Part shown: in pieces, positions 10,252 through 21,527 of the stretch
Layout: every line of letters begins with the position of its first letter
Numbering within the stretch: position 1 is the first letter of the stretch
Source: Rheum nobile
Taxonomy: Eukaryota > Streptophyta > Magnoliopsida > Caryophyllales > Polygonaceae
Assembly (NCBI GenBank): GCA_027886185.1
Contig: WOAB01000563.1
Location: 6,014,001-6,078,000 of the forward strand
Length of the DNA: 64,000 nucleotides
Direction of reading: 5' to 3'
Translations under genes and position numbers: made by a program
The notes under the pieces: model-generated
Told to the model about the DNA's origin: nothing
Seen by the model: the letters and a program-made list of their open reading frames with translations, nothing else
The model's database searches: none

Positions 10252-11097
10252 TGTCCTCACGCACTAGGAATGCTCTTGTCATGACGAAATGTCCGCTCTA
10301 CGAAGAACCTCCGGCAACCAAGCTCCACTACACTCCACCTCGGTTTCGGTTAGCCTTCGCTCCTCTCTACTTACACTTCGCGTAGCTCTCATTACTTTAC
10401 CTTTGTCTTTGCGTAGGCTTTACGACATCTTACAACGGCTGGGGCTCGTACGTCCCTCAAAGCCAACGCGATCTACAACATCACTCCGCTCACCTCCACT
10501 CAGGCCTTTTACAAAGATGCAAGAGGAAAAGCAATGTGAGGCCAAAAAGAAAGAGATACTGCACTTTAGAGCGAATGAAGCAACATCACAAGAAAAACTA
10601 GCAAGGCATCCTCTGCGAAGGCCTCCCCGGCCTTTGCCCTTGGCTTCTCCGTTCTTCGCTTGGCCTTTCCTGGCCTTCGCGAAGAACTCACGACATGTGC
10701 TCGTCGCTCCCCAGCTTGAGCCTATTGTCTTCACGAAGACACCCCTTCAAGAAGGTCCATCCTTCGCAAAGGTCTCCCCTTCGCGAAGGCCTTAGCTTCA
10801 TAGCCTTCGCAAAGGCTTTCCTTCACGAATGGCTTCCCAGCCACATGCCCTCCACGGGCTTAAAGAAAGTAAATTACAAAGGCGATACGATAAAAGCAAT
10901 ACGTAATAACAAAGTACACAAAGCAAAACACCCTAGAACAACGCATTCACGAATTATTAAGCAATACATAACCCAAAACACCAAAGAGCAAGCAAGTGCG
11001 AGTCGAAAGCAAGTATGCACAAGAAAAAGCAAGTATGTGCAAATACAAGCGAGTTTGAGCAAGTGAAAGCAATACCAAACGATACTGGCCCAATGAG

Positions 11098-11396
11098 GCG
11101 GCCAGTGCGCGTAGCAACACCCAAACGGTACCGGCCGAGAGTCGGCGGTACGCATAGCAATACCCAGACGACACTGGCTTGGCAAGGATTAGCCAGTGCG
11201 CGTAGCAATACCCAGACGGCACTGGCTTGGAAAGGATTAGCCAGTGCGCGTAGCAACACCCAAACGGTACCGGCCGAGAGTCGGCGGTACGCGTAGCAAT
11301 ACCAGACGGCACTGGCTTAGCAAGGATTAGCCAGTGCGTATAGCAATACCAGACGGCACTGGGCCTGGCAAGCATTGGCCAGTGCGCGTAGCAACA
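11098..11396 (+). repeat. Tandem array of ~48-50 bp units inside the LARD-like element
   Basis: About six imperfect units built on GTAGCAATACCCAGACGGCA followed by CTGGCTTGGCAAGGATTAGC. Two units instead carry a CCGGCCGAGAGTCGGCGG hairpin. Reading frames across the array are open only because it is GC-rich and repetitive. Confidence 0.75.
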
Positions 11397-13036
11397 TCAG
11401 CAAGTATGCGCGAGTTAAAGCAACTGTTAAGAGCAAGCGTCAAAAGCAATACCCAAAAGGCAATACACGTGTAAAACAAATAACCATTGAACACTTACAT
11501 AAGCAAATCATGAAAGCAACACCCTTGAGAAGCAATAGGCGCGAGAAAAAGCAATACAGGTGAAACAAGCAATTCGTACTCGAGAAAAACTCAACAAGTT
11601 AAAAGGACAACTATCGCCTGCAAGAACCTAAGTGGCGATGAGGTACGCCTTCGCGAGGATGCAGCAAGGGGCAATTTACAAATAGAAATGTTGGAAACAA
11701 AGAGACACGCGAAAGAAGTCGTATGTTCGTATATTCTACTTTTTGCTCTTCAAAAAGCGAGTTGTAGATACATTGTTTTGCCCAATGCAAAGCTTCATTA
11801 CACTTACCATTACGCGTGTCTGAAACATACAAGATGGCTCCAAGGGCAGGCACCATAACGGATACTAAAAACAACGAGCTAACCCCCCTGACAACCCCTT
11901 CTGCAATCCCTCCTCCAGTTCATAAACTGGTAGGAGGGATGGGGGGAGAGAAGGGGGTTGTACGCGAACAAAGTAAAAAACACGCGGTCTGCCCGAGTAA
12001 TTGTCATAATGACTAAGCCAAAGTTGATTAAGACACGTCCAAAAACCGCACACACGGCATAGTCAGCCTCGCGATTGAATTACTCGAAGAGTCACATGCA
12101 CACAGAATTCATATGCTAAATACAGCTAGCAACACACGCAAAACCCCGCGAACAACGTAAGAAGGCTTGCCGTGATGAAGTTAGGATAATGGTGCAATGA
12201 CCGAGACCCTTCTTCGGGAAAAGCAAGTATGGGTCCCATGGGGAAAGGATAAGTTTCTACCGTCCCATCCAAGTTCTCAAAAGTAAAGACGAGTTCATCT
12301 TCGTCGTCTTCCCGGAAAGCGGTGCTGCCAGAAAATGGCATTTGCCTCACCCGTCTCTTAAGTATCCATATTCCAAGGGTCTGTCGCGTCACGCGAAGAG
12401 GAAGACGATGATGAAGTCCCTTCGCGAGATGAAGCCTTGTTTGATGGTGAGAGCGGGGGCTTCTTAGGGAGGCCCTCCCTACTACAGCAAGAGGCACGAT
12501 AGTGCCTAGCCTCATAATGATTCTCTGGAAGAACGAGATGTTTTCTAGGGCGACTCTCTAGCGAAGGTAACCGACCTCGTCCCAAGCGGGTCTCCGGCGA
12601 AGGCAGTTGAATATGCTCGCTAGAGAGCACTACTCTGATCTTGAAGTTCATGTTCCATTCGCGAACTACAAGATTGAGACGATGAGGTTTCAACCCATCA
12701 TAACAAGCCTTCACAACTCTAGAGCTGAATAACAAACGAGACGTAAATTAAAACCAAGACGATGCATGAAACAAGCAAAAACAAAGCAATTAGTGAACGC
12801 GGCACGTGGAATGCAAGTCTTACAAAAAGTGCTCGAGTATGAAAAGCATTATGCAAAAGCAATACGAAAAGACAATGTGAGAGAGCAAGCACAAACGTAA
12901 TGCAAGAGGATAATACAAGGAAAACAGTATGAGAAAGCAAGTTGAACAACAACGCGAGAAATCTAATGAAGTCGCCTTCACGAAGGCTTTACTGACCCTT
13001 GTGCGGTACTCATAGCCCATACTCATGGCCTCCCGG
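11397..13036. other. LARD interior, no recognisable gene
   Basis: Non-coding interior. On the minus strand around 12240-12330 a short acidic stretch (FREDDEDELVFTFENLDGTV) looks protein-like but has no recognised family and runs into frameshifts. It could be a remnant of a captured gene. Basis is weak. Confidence 0.35.
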
Positions 13037-14577
13037 TGAAATACCCCAAAGGTTAGAAATGGCAAAATGGTAAATTAATTAGGGATTTCTTAATGAGGAA
13101 AAGGGGAAATTAAGGGGATAAAAACCCTTCTCTTCGGTGAGCCACTCAGTTGGGCAAACTCGCGTCTTCCTCTCCAGATCCCTCCCGTGTTCAGCCATTC
13201 CTTCCCTCCGGTGAGCTCGACCGGCGGTGGCCATCACTCCCTCCCCGAAGCTGAACGCGAACCACTGATGTCCGAAGCCGCGAACTAGCTGTAGGCCGCA
13301 AGAGTTGTGTGAAGTTGTGAGTTGTTGCTGAGCGAGGCCGCAAGAGCTGTCACTGGTGGCTGTACTTCCCGGCGACGTGAAGCCCGGTCCCGAAGACGAA
13401 GGCGAGCCGCGGTCGCTGCTGATGCAAAGGTTCGAGTGCTGCTTGACAGACGTGTTGAGCTCCGGTCGTCTGCGCGGCCTGTAGGGCGCCGACTGCCTCT
13501 GTGCTGCTGCTGGTGCTGCTCCTCCGGCGACAAGAAGCCAGTCCCGGCGACGAAGACACCACCGGTGAGGTATCTCAGTTGTTGCGTGTTTTGATTGGCT
13601 GAATTTAATCTGAATTGAAGGGTTGAATCAGTTGTTGTTTGTTCGATAAAATTGGACAGATTTGGATGAATTACAAGGGTTGAGGACAACCATAAATCTG
13701 TGTTTTGTTGATTGTGTTGATTTTGTGCAGCCTTAATCTATTTTGGGTTGTTAGGTTAGTAATTAATTGATCTCAATTGGGCAAATTTTGGTTCGAGCAA
13801 TTGAAGAGGATTGTGGGCAGATTTGGGTTGAAATTGAAGGTTGTATGAGCAACCAAAGAAATTCTTGATTTGACTAAGGTGTTGATATGTGATTTTGAGT
13901 ATGGTTTCAATTTTGGAAGTTTTGGGCTAAGTTGGACTGATTTTAGATTAATTAGGGGCTGAATTTGGAGGTTTCAAGCATTGGAATAGTATGTGTTAAT
14001 TAATGCATGAAATTGTTTGGGTTGTTGTTGTTGCAGGTTCGTTCCGGATTGGTTGGCAAAGTTGGTGAAATTTCTGAGGTCGTTGTGGTTGAGTTTAAGG
14101 CAAGATGATTCTTGCTAACCCTTCGTTATTTTTATAAAATTACTTTTGCTTCCTTTCTGGTTCAGTAATTAATTTTACTCTTGTTTGAGTATGTTAAATT
14201 GGATTATTGGTTGTGGAATTACTTGGTTGAATGTGTGTGTGTGTGTGTGTTAGTATTTGTCTCGTGTTGGATATTGATTGAATTCTTAGATATCGGTTGT
14301 GTGCATAATTATTGGTCGTGCGCTGGATATCAGTTGTGTGTTTTGTTATTGGTCTTGTGCTGGGTATTGATTGTTTGCTTGGTTGATTGGCAGATATTGG
14401 TATGTGCTTGGTTACTGTTTTGTGTGGAATATTGGTTGTTTGCTTGATTGTTGGCAGATATTGATTATGTGTTGGATTATTGGTTTTGTGTTGATATGGT
14501 TGAATGTGTTGGTTGGTTGCCTTGTGTGTGTTTGCTAGGATGGTTGGTGATGTTGGCAGATGGAAGTGGTGGTTGGT

Positions 14578-14835
14578 GGATTGGTGATGGTTGGTTATGG
14601 AGTCGGGGTGAGGGTGTAACCTCATCCGACCGCGTGAGGGTGTGACCTCCGTTGGTTAAGGCTAGGTTGGATGGTTGAAAGTCTCATCCGGTGGTGGGTG
14701 ATTGGTGGAATGGTGATGGTTGGTTACAGAGCCGGGATGAGGGTGTAACCTCATCCGACCGCGTGAGGGTGTGACCTCCGTTGGTTAAGGCTGGGTTGGA
14801 TGGTTGAAAGTCCCATCCGGTGGTGGGTTGGATTG
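14578..14835 (+). repeat. 129-bp tandem duplication inside the solo LTR
   Basis: Two copies, from 14578 and 14707, sharing TGAGGGTGTAACCTCATCCG and GACCTCCGTTGGTTAAGGCT with few differences. Confidence 0.8.
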
Positions 14836-14859
14836 GAGGTTGGATCGGAGGTTAGATGG

Positions 14860-15300
14860 CGTGTGTTGGATTGTGTGTTGACATTTGTGTGTGTGTTGGC
14901 AACAATGTGTGTGTGTGTTGGTAATTGTGTGTGTTGGTAATTGTGTATGTGTTGGTAATTGTGTGTGTTGGCAAATTGTGTATGTGTTGGATTGTGTGTG
15001 TTGACTTTTGTGTGTGTATTGACAGTTGTGTGTGTTGGATTGTGTGTGTTGACTTTTGTGTGTGTATTGACAGTTGTGTGTGTTGGATGGTGTGTGTTGA
15101 CAGTTGTGTGTGATTGGTTGTTGTGTGTGATTGGTTGTGTGTGTGATTGGCTATTGTGTGTGATTGGTTGTTGTGTGTGTGTTGACAGTTGTGTGTATTG
15201 ACCTTTGTTGTGTTGGCAGTTGTGTGAGTTGGATTGTGTGTTGACAGTTATAGGCGTTAACAGTTGTGTGTGTTGACATTTGTGTGTAGTGACAGTAGTG
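14860..15300 (+). repeat. GTGTGTTGG-rich low-complexity tract
   Basis: Dense degenerate TGTGTGTTGG units within the solo LTR. Translations rich in Cys/Val are artefacts of this composition. Confidence 0.8.
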
Positions 15301-15578
15301 AGTTCGGTATGTTTGGTTAGCCTTGGTTACATGTTGGTAGTAAGATATGTATATATGTTTTGTAAGTTGATAATTGAGGTGTTAATAGCAGAGAAGAAAA
15401 TTAGATTAGATCGTTTTATTCATTTATACTTGTGATGAGGTTGAGGTTGGATTGAAAGAGGTTAGTATAGTGTAGAGTTGGATAAGAATGGGTAATTGAT
15501 TGGTTATGTGATAGTGGGTGTTTGTGTTTTGACGTGTGATTGGTCTTGGTTGGTTGATATGATTATGATATAGTTATG

Positions 15579-15609
<31 letters not shown>

Positions 15610-16637
15610 ATGTGTGGCATGTTGTTATTTGGCATGAGTTGGTTGTTGTGATAATTTTCTGGTGTTAAACTGCTTTGGCTTGTGGAGTTTTACCAGTCTT
15701 TCTTAAGACTGACCAACTTCGGTTTACGTGCCACGGTTGGCTGGGGTATCGGGTCCCCCAGTCAATCAGGCTTATAGGTTTGCAGCAACAAGCGGGTTCT
15801 GGATCACAGATGTGTCTTCACAGTGAAAGATTTAGAATTGCATCAGATTTGAAAATGTTGTATTCGCTTCCGTTGTTTTGGATTTAAATTGATGCATTAA
15901 ACTGGATGACAGGTTTAAGTGTTGTTTTAAATCTTGAGCAGGGATTTTAATATTGATGATTCTATGTATTGGAAGAGTTTTGGATTTCTTTTCTTTTAAA
16001 ATCGCCTTATAGTCATTCGGGACTATGGCACTGTAGCACCTCTGGCCCGGGGTGTTACACCCGGCTTGTGCCTATGTCCCTTCACGAAGGAAATGCTTCA
16101 CGTAATCTATTCTTCATGAAAGCCCATAATTCACGAAAGCCCGTCCTTCACAAGAGCTCCCCTTCACGAAGTTTTCCCTTCGCTCATAACTACCTAACCA
16201 TGCACCCTCCATGGATTTAGAAAAAGCGAGTAAAAAGTAAATACAAGAAAGACAAATGTATAAGCAAAACGAGAAAGCAAGCGAACAGAGTGAAAAAGCA
16301 AGCTGAGCAACACGAGCAAGCTAACGAAATCACCCCTCCCATATACCCTCTATGGGATTGCTCTCTCCGACGCTTGGCAGGTCCTTTGTTCACAAACGCA
16401 TCCCCCTTTCACGAGTCTCTTTTCTATGACGCACATGCATGTGCTCCTCTACGCGCAAGTCTGTAGGCCCTCAATGGGAAACTCGCATTTTCCTTCAGAT
16501 AACAAGGTTCATGCTTACACTATTAACAAGAAAGTGATAGAGCAAGAATAAAACAAATACGTGTAAACAATTAAAAGTAGAGTGCAAAGCACACCAAGAA
16601 GCGACCTAACCAGAGTGGAGCCATGCTCCCCGAAAAG

Positions 16638-16905
16638 CAATGTCTTGGGGCTTGGCGCCCACTCGACGAGTTCCCTCGCGAACTCTAAAATCAATGTCTT
16701 GGGGCTTGGCGCCCACTCGACGAGTTCCCTCGCGAACTCTAAAATCAATGTCTTGGGGCTTGGCGCCTACTCGACGAGTTCCCTCGCGAACTCTAAAATC
16801 AATGTCTTGGGGCTTGGCGCCCACTCGACGAGTTCCCTCGCAAACTCAAAGTGTAATATCTCGAGGCTCCGCGCCACTCTACCAATTCACTCACAAGCTT
16901 GCACT
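16638..16905 (+). repeat. 54-bp tandem repeat, four units plus a diverged fifth
   Basis: Units begin at 16638, 16692, 16746 and 16800 (CAATGTCTTGGGGCTTGGCG) and are almost identical. A fifth from about 16851 is diverged. Lies in the LARD-like interior. Confidence 0.85.
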
Positions 16906-17245
16906 TTAACTTGCGCTCCATCCAACCATAAAGATAGTTCAAAAGTCGATACGAAATGAGAAGTGACGCAGAAAATGAGCAAATTAAGGAAGGCCCTAAC
17001 CAAGAGACAATGATTAGCCTGGCCATTCCTCAAAGAGGATGATAAAGAGGAGACAACCCACAAGCAATGTCTCGTGGAGCACCCGAACATGTGTAAGCTC
17101 TTGCGAGGCCGCCAGTGAGGGGCACCAGGTCCTCGCACAGCTAAGATCGACACGACTCTTGAGAGTAGCAACGATGAACAGAGAGCCCTGAAAAGGCTCT
17201 GGAGGCTCCCACGAACCAAGCCTTCGCTCATGCTTCGCGAAGAGC

Positions 17246-17258
17246 TTGGGGGGCTGGC
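17246..17258 (+). other. Polypurine-like tract before the 3' LTR
   Basis: TTGGGGGGCTGGC directly abuts the 3' LTR, the expected place for the plus-strand primer. Confidence 0.5.
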
Positions 17259-18293
17259 TGTGGGAGTCGGATTTCACTCGCGTGGATAAGCCTACGCGTA
17301 AGCCCTCACGTCCACCAGAATTCGGTTATGGACAGGATTGGAGTCAGTCCATCAACCAGCAGGCGACACTTGGCGGCACGGTAGTGGACGACAATGCCTA
17401 TATATAACCTTGAATTCCACAGAGAATGAAGGGGGGGAAAAGGGGCAAGAGACTTCAAAGGGGACTCGGTGACCGTAATTTGGGAAGAGAGGGAGGGAGA
17501 AAACTCTCTGAATTCCGGTAACCAGAGCAAGATTCCGGCGAGAACCGCAGGCACCTCGCACCCTCCGGCAGTAATGAGGAGCATCGCCGTCGGGCTTACC
17601 CCGGATCTCGCCCTTCTCCTGCCTAGTCCGCCTTCTCCGATCTAGCCCGTCATCATCTCCGGCCCCGTCGCCGCCTCACACTCTAGCACGTCATCATCTT
17701 CGGCCTGAGCTTGAATAGGCAATGGCGAAGCCCCGGTCTTCGCGGGGGAGAATCTCACTCATGGTCGTGGCCGATCTCCATTTGCTATTCCCGTGCCTTC
17801 GGGGACATCACTTCCGAAAGTATACGTTGGCTCGTTGCTATCCCTTTGGTGAAATACTTACCACTGAAAAGCCCAATGCCCGACTAATGAAATATAGAGT
17901 GAGTATGCTCGGTCAAGGTAATTCGACAGGTTAGTAAATCTCTCAACTATAGCTTTTCTACATATATATATATATACATGCTCTTCGCATAGAAAACCGA
18001 CTTGAGCGTCGGAGAGCCCGCCCCGGGGAAAACCATCTCCGGTGTGTTTTCAGGTGAATCTCGCGTAGGAGAAGGTTGCTGAAGCTCGAGAGCAACTACA
18101 TGTAATCTAGAGAGGTGTGAAGGAATAATATCAACATCAGAACTGAACCGGAGTCGGAGGTCCCGCCCTACGCGAAGCAAGTAACCAGGAAGTTGCTGAG
18201 GACGTCCCCCAAACAAACAAATCCTCAACAAATCCGAGTCGAAGGTGTGTTGACCCTCGACGTCTTCACGAACGGTTGAATCGGGTTTCAACA
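17259..18293 (+). repeat. 3' LTR of the LARD-like element (1035 bp)
   Basis: Same ends as the 5' copy and followed by the ACACC target duplication. Directly beyond it the LINE ORF1 resumes. Confidence 0.93.
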
Positions 18294-18446
18294 ACACCGA
18301 CGCCAGAACTTCAATGACTTCATGAGCTATCGTGATTACCGGTTCATTCACTTCTCCTTCTGGAAAGGCAATATTAATTTTTCCGGCAAGGAAGTCGTCT
18401 GAGAGGAGAATGCGGTCCTCACCATCAGCAGCAACCACTTCTTTCC
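18294..18446 (-). pseudogene. LINE ORF1 N-terminus, separated by the LTR insertion
   Basis: Encodes WKEVVAADGEDRILLSDDFL and, up to the insertion site, IAHEVIEVLASV. If the 9.1-kb element and one ACACC copy are ignored, the reading passes into the WSSSLGTMVPYDIM segment at 9201 with no break. This shows exactly where the insertion occurred. The first residues are absent, so the LINE copy is 5'-truncated or has a very short leader. Confidence 0.8.
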
Positions 18447-18462
18447 AAGAAGGGCGCAGATG

Positions 18463-20150
18463 ATTTGAACCCAAATCATCTGTCTCAACTTACTATCCCA
18501 ATTAATGTGTCAATTTATTTTATTGGGCCACTTGGCATTTGAATAGTCTGTTTACAATTTATCTCTTCTTCCCTAACTTATTCTAACCCTCTTTCTTTTA
18601 TTTCTTTCTAAAGAGACGCTCGAAGTGATTTAATTGTTTTCCTTCAGTCTTCATTTTTATTTTCTGAACTATTATTTCTTTCCATGGTGATTGGTCAGGC
18701 AATTGCGAAATGGTTGTTTGACCAATTTTTCTTCTACATTAGGTGAAGGAAACAACAAGAAATGGAAATCTACTAGCTCAAACATGTAGCTTCAGGATAG
18801 CGAGGTTAGAAAATGAGCAATCATATAGAATCATATATATATATAGAATATAGAATCATATATATATATATAATGATATATATATATAATGAGATGATAC
18901 GAGGAGAGTGTTTATGGTATAAAATAAAGATTTTTTTTATCCATTAGATTGTATGAATGAAGAATTAAGATTAAAACATATCGAGTGGCAAACTTGAAAA
19001 TTTTATTCAATTTTTTTAAATTTTATATTTATTTTTGAAAAAATATATTTTGTAATTATTTTCCCAAAATAAATTTTTTTTTTAATTTTTTTCCCCTTTT
19101 TTTTCCAATTTTTTTTCCCAAAAATATTTTTTAAATTTTTTCGTGAATATTTAAAAAAAAATAGTATCATGCACTTTAATATTTTAATCATGCACTTTAA
19201 CATACTACTCATGCACTTTAATATATTTACATCTGTACTTAATTTTAGATTACTAAACTTGCAATTTAATATACTTACACATGCACTTAAATTGGAATAT
19301 TGAACATTTACTTTAACATAATTACATATGCACTTTTTAGCATATTAACTATGCACTTTAACATGATAAATATGCACTTTAACTTACTAACGTATGCACT
19401 TTAACATAATAAACATACACTAGCTAAAATGTACACTTTTGATATACATGTTAAATATGCACATTTACATATTACAACATGCATTTTATCATATTAAAGA
19501 TACACTCTATGTGAGTATTAAAAAATATGCTTATATATGCACTTTGAATTCAATATAGATGCAATTTTGGTGCTTATTTATGCACTTGATATACAGTACA
19601 ACTAATAAATATTTTTTGAAAAAGTAAAAAAAAATCAAAAAATTAATTATTCAAAAAAAAAATTGAAAATAAATAAATTTGTCAATAAAAAATTTAAAAA
19701 AATAATAATTTTCGAAACAAAATTAAATTTTTGGAAAAAAAATTCAAAAAATTTATTATTATTTTTTGAAAAAATATTAATCTAAAAAAAACACTTTTAT
19801 TAAAAATATTATGAAAATTATGATATTTATAATCTTGTCACTCTAATCTTATCCCTTCGTCTCTTAGATTACTCATCACTTTTACCCTAAGACCATTATG
19901 CACTTGGATCCTACTTTATATATAATCTAATTAGCACAATTCTCTTATTTGGTATCTATAGCTGTTTCTAAAATTCCTAACAATTGGGACCAAGAATCAT
20001 ATACCGGGAGTAATCATTGTCTAATTTACACAAATTGACTCTCTTCTTTAGTCAATGTTATTCTCTAAAGATTCCTGTAATTTTTATCTATGGAGATAGA
20101 GATGGGTTTCTCTTGAGTTGAAGAGTGCAATTGAAAAAGGCGAAAAAACC
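18463..20150. other. AT-rich intergenic DNA with GCACTTTAA-type repeats
   Basis: Contains an AT dinucleotide tract (18835-18900) and, from about 19170 to 19600, many degenerate copies of (T)ATGCACTTTAACAT spaced about 20-30 bp apart. No coding potential is seen. The stretch 18463-18830 is pyrimidine-rich and unassigned. Confidence 0.5.
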
Positions 20151-20185
20151 GCACACCCCACATTTTTGAACCTCACACTCCATTT

Positions 20186-20523
20186 TGGGCGGCACCTAGT
20201 GCAGGCCAAAAAATCCAATTTTTTGGGCTGCACTAGGTGCCGCCCAAGATGTATTCATTTTTGTTTTTATAAAAATTATGATTTAATTTGATTGATTAAA
20301 AATCCGGTTCAGTGAACCGGTTTTATTTGGATGGCAATACCTGCCGTCTAGAGAACCGGTTCACTGAACCGGATTTTTGTGGGAAAAATGGTTTGTGGGC
20401 GGCACGAATTGCCGTCCAGAAAACCAGTTCACTGAAACCGGTTTCTGGACGACACTAGGTGCAACCCAGAAAGTGTACGATTGAAATTTAACGGTCAATT
20501 TGGATTGCACATATTGCCGCCCA
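20186..20523. promoter_or_regulatory. Cluster of 23-bp dyad motifs upstream of the MULE gene
   Basis: Copies of TGGGCGGCACCTAGTGCAG-like sequence, or its reverse complement, lie at 20186-20208, 20224-20246 (inverted to the first), about 20396-20418, 20446-20468 and 20501-20523. Between them, 20309-20380 holds an inverted repeat of GGTTCAGTGAACCGG. A TATA-like GCTATATATATGGG lies at about 20561. Confidence 0.7.
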
Positions 20524-21527
20524 AAATTATCCTGTTTTAGTCTAAACGGTCATGTGGCCGGCTATATATATGGGAGATATAATAGTAGTTGTACCACCAT
20601 TGAAATACAACGAAAAAAAAACTTCAAACCCATTGTAATTTTCCGGCTATATATATGTCGTCGTCAAGCGATCCTTGTTGGAGGGGGTTGTCGGAGTCGT
20701 CTTCGAGCGCGCCCACGTCTCTAGATGATGAAGTTGATTTTCAGTCGCCGATTTCTCCTCAGTACTTCAGGATACGTAATATTTTATACTTTTTACAGTA
20801 TAAAGTGATTAGATATTAACTGTACATATAATATTTAGATAAATGTAGAAATAAAATGATTGTTTTTTCATAATAAATGTAAATACTAATTAGTCTTTGA
20901 AATGATTGTGTTTTTATAATAAACTATATGCATGTATGTATAATGTCTAGAAATAACATAGATTTATGTATATATAATGTTTAAAAATAATGCATAATTT
21001 TTGTATATTAATTTGTATAAATTTAATTATTAATTAGTCTCTAATGTATTACTTTTTGTATATAAATAGGGTGATTCTAGTGATGATGAATTTATAGCAA
21101 TGGACTTCTCGTCCAATTTTACTACTAATGAGATATTTCCGAGTATGAAGGGTTTGAGGGAGTGGGTGCAAAATGTCGGTTTTAGTCTTTTTATGGTGAT
21201 CACTACTAAATCATCAAAGCCTAGAAGGATTATATTTCATTGTGAGAGATTCGGGTTACCTAGGTCCGGCAAGAAAAAGAAGTTAGTCGATGGTTAAAAG
21301 GTCAGCTCGATACGAGTGAATAAAGCTAGGTCAAAGAAGAAGGGTTGTCCATTTTTGTTGCATTGTATTTTTAGGGAAGGAAATGCTATTAGAGCTCCTG
21401 GGTGGACCATATCGGTTGTTAGAGGATGCCATAACCATATGCTTTCGACCACCTTGATTGGCCATGCATTTGCTTCCCGACTTACGAAGGAGCAACGTAG
21501 AAAAGTGATGATTGATATTGCGGCGGG

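Larger units (their letters stand above)
13037..16059 (+). mobile_element. Solo LTR (~3.0 kb) nested in the LARD-like element
   Basis: Begins TGAAATACCCCAAAGG and ends CCCGGGGTGTTACA, flanked by identical 5-bp duplications CCCGG (13032-13036 and 16060-16064). A TATA-like GGGATAAAAACCC at about 13117 followed by a pyrimidine-rich leader fits an LTR promoter in the plus direction. Only one LTR is present and no coding region, so the original element was lost by LTR-LTR recombination. The length is typical of large plant Ty3/gypsy LTRs; the clade is not proven. Confidence 0.9.
9202..18293 (+). mobile_element. Large LTR retrotransposon derivative without gag/pol (LARD-like)
   Basis: Two direct repeats, 9202-10232 and 17259-18293, start TGTGGGAGTC and end TTTCAACA. 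They are flanked by identical 5-bp target duplications ACACC (9197-9201 and 18294-18298). The 7-kb interior has a primer-site-like tract after the left LTR and a G-rich tract before the right LTR. I find no gag, protease, integrase or RT motif, so it would depend on a helper element. The interior is rich in TTCGCGAAG-like palindromes and two tandem arrays. Orientation is inferred from the primer-site and purine-tract positions. Confidence 0.93.
2109..18446 (-). mobile_element. L1-type LINE, decayed, interrupted by later insertions
   Basis: Non-LTR retrotransposon running right to left. The 3' end is an A-rich tail (T run at 2111-2119 on the plus strand). The left flank 2093-2108 and right flank 18447-18462 are copies of a 16-bp target duplication, AAGAAGGGCG(T/C)AGATG, with one mismatch. 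Domain order in the minus direction is ORF1 (DUF4283 plus zinc knuckle), endonuclease, reverse transcriptase, zf-RVT and RNase H. It is split by a 9.1-kb LTR element inserted in ORF1 and by a palindrome block inserted in the endonuclease. The stretch between endonuclease and linker is missing. Its age relative to the insertions follows from the nesting. Confidence 0.9.

Noticed and set aside
10289..10795. Plus-strand reading frame as gag of the LARD-like element
   Set aside because: The translation is Arg/Pro/Leu-rich and driven by TTCGCGAAG repeats; no capsid or zinc-knuckle motif.
14181..15201. Cys/Val-rich reading frames in the GT-rich tract
   Set aside because: They are produced by TGTGTG repeats inside a solo LTR; no protein family and no codon bias.
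16638..16905. CRISPR-like array
   Set aside because: Units are directly tandem with no unique spacers, and this is a plant nuclear transposon interior.
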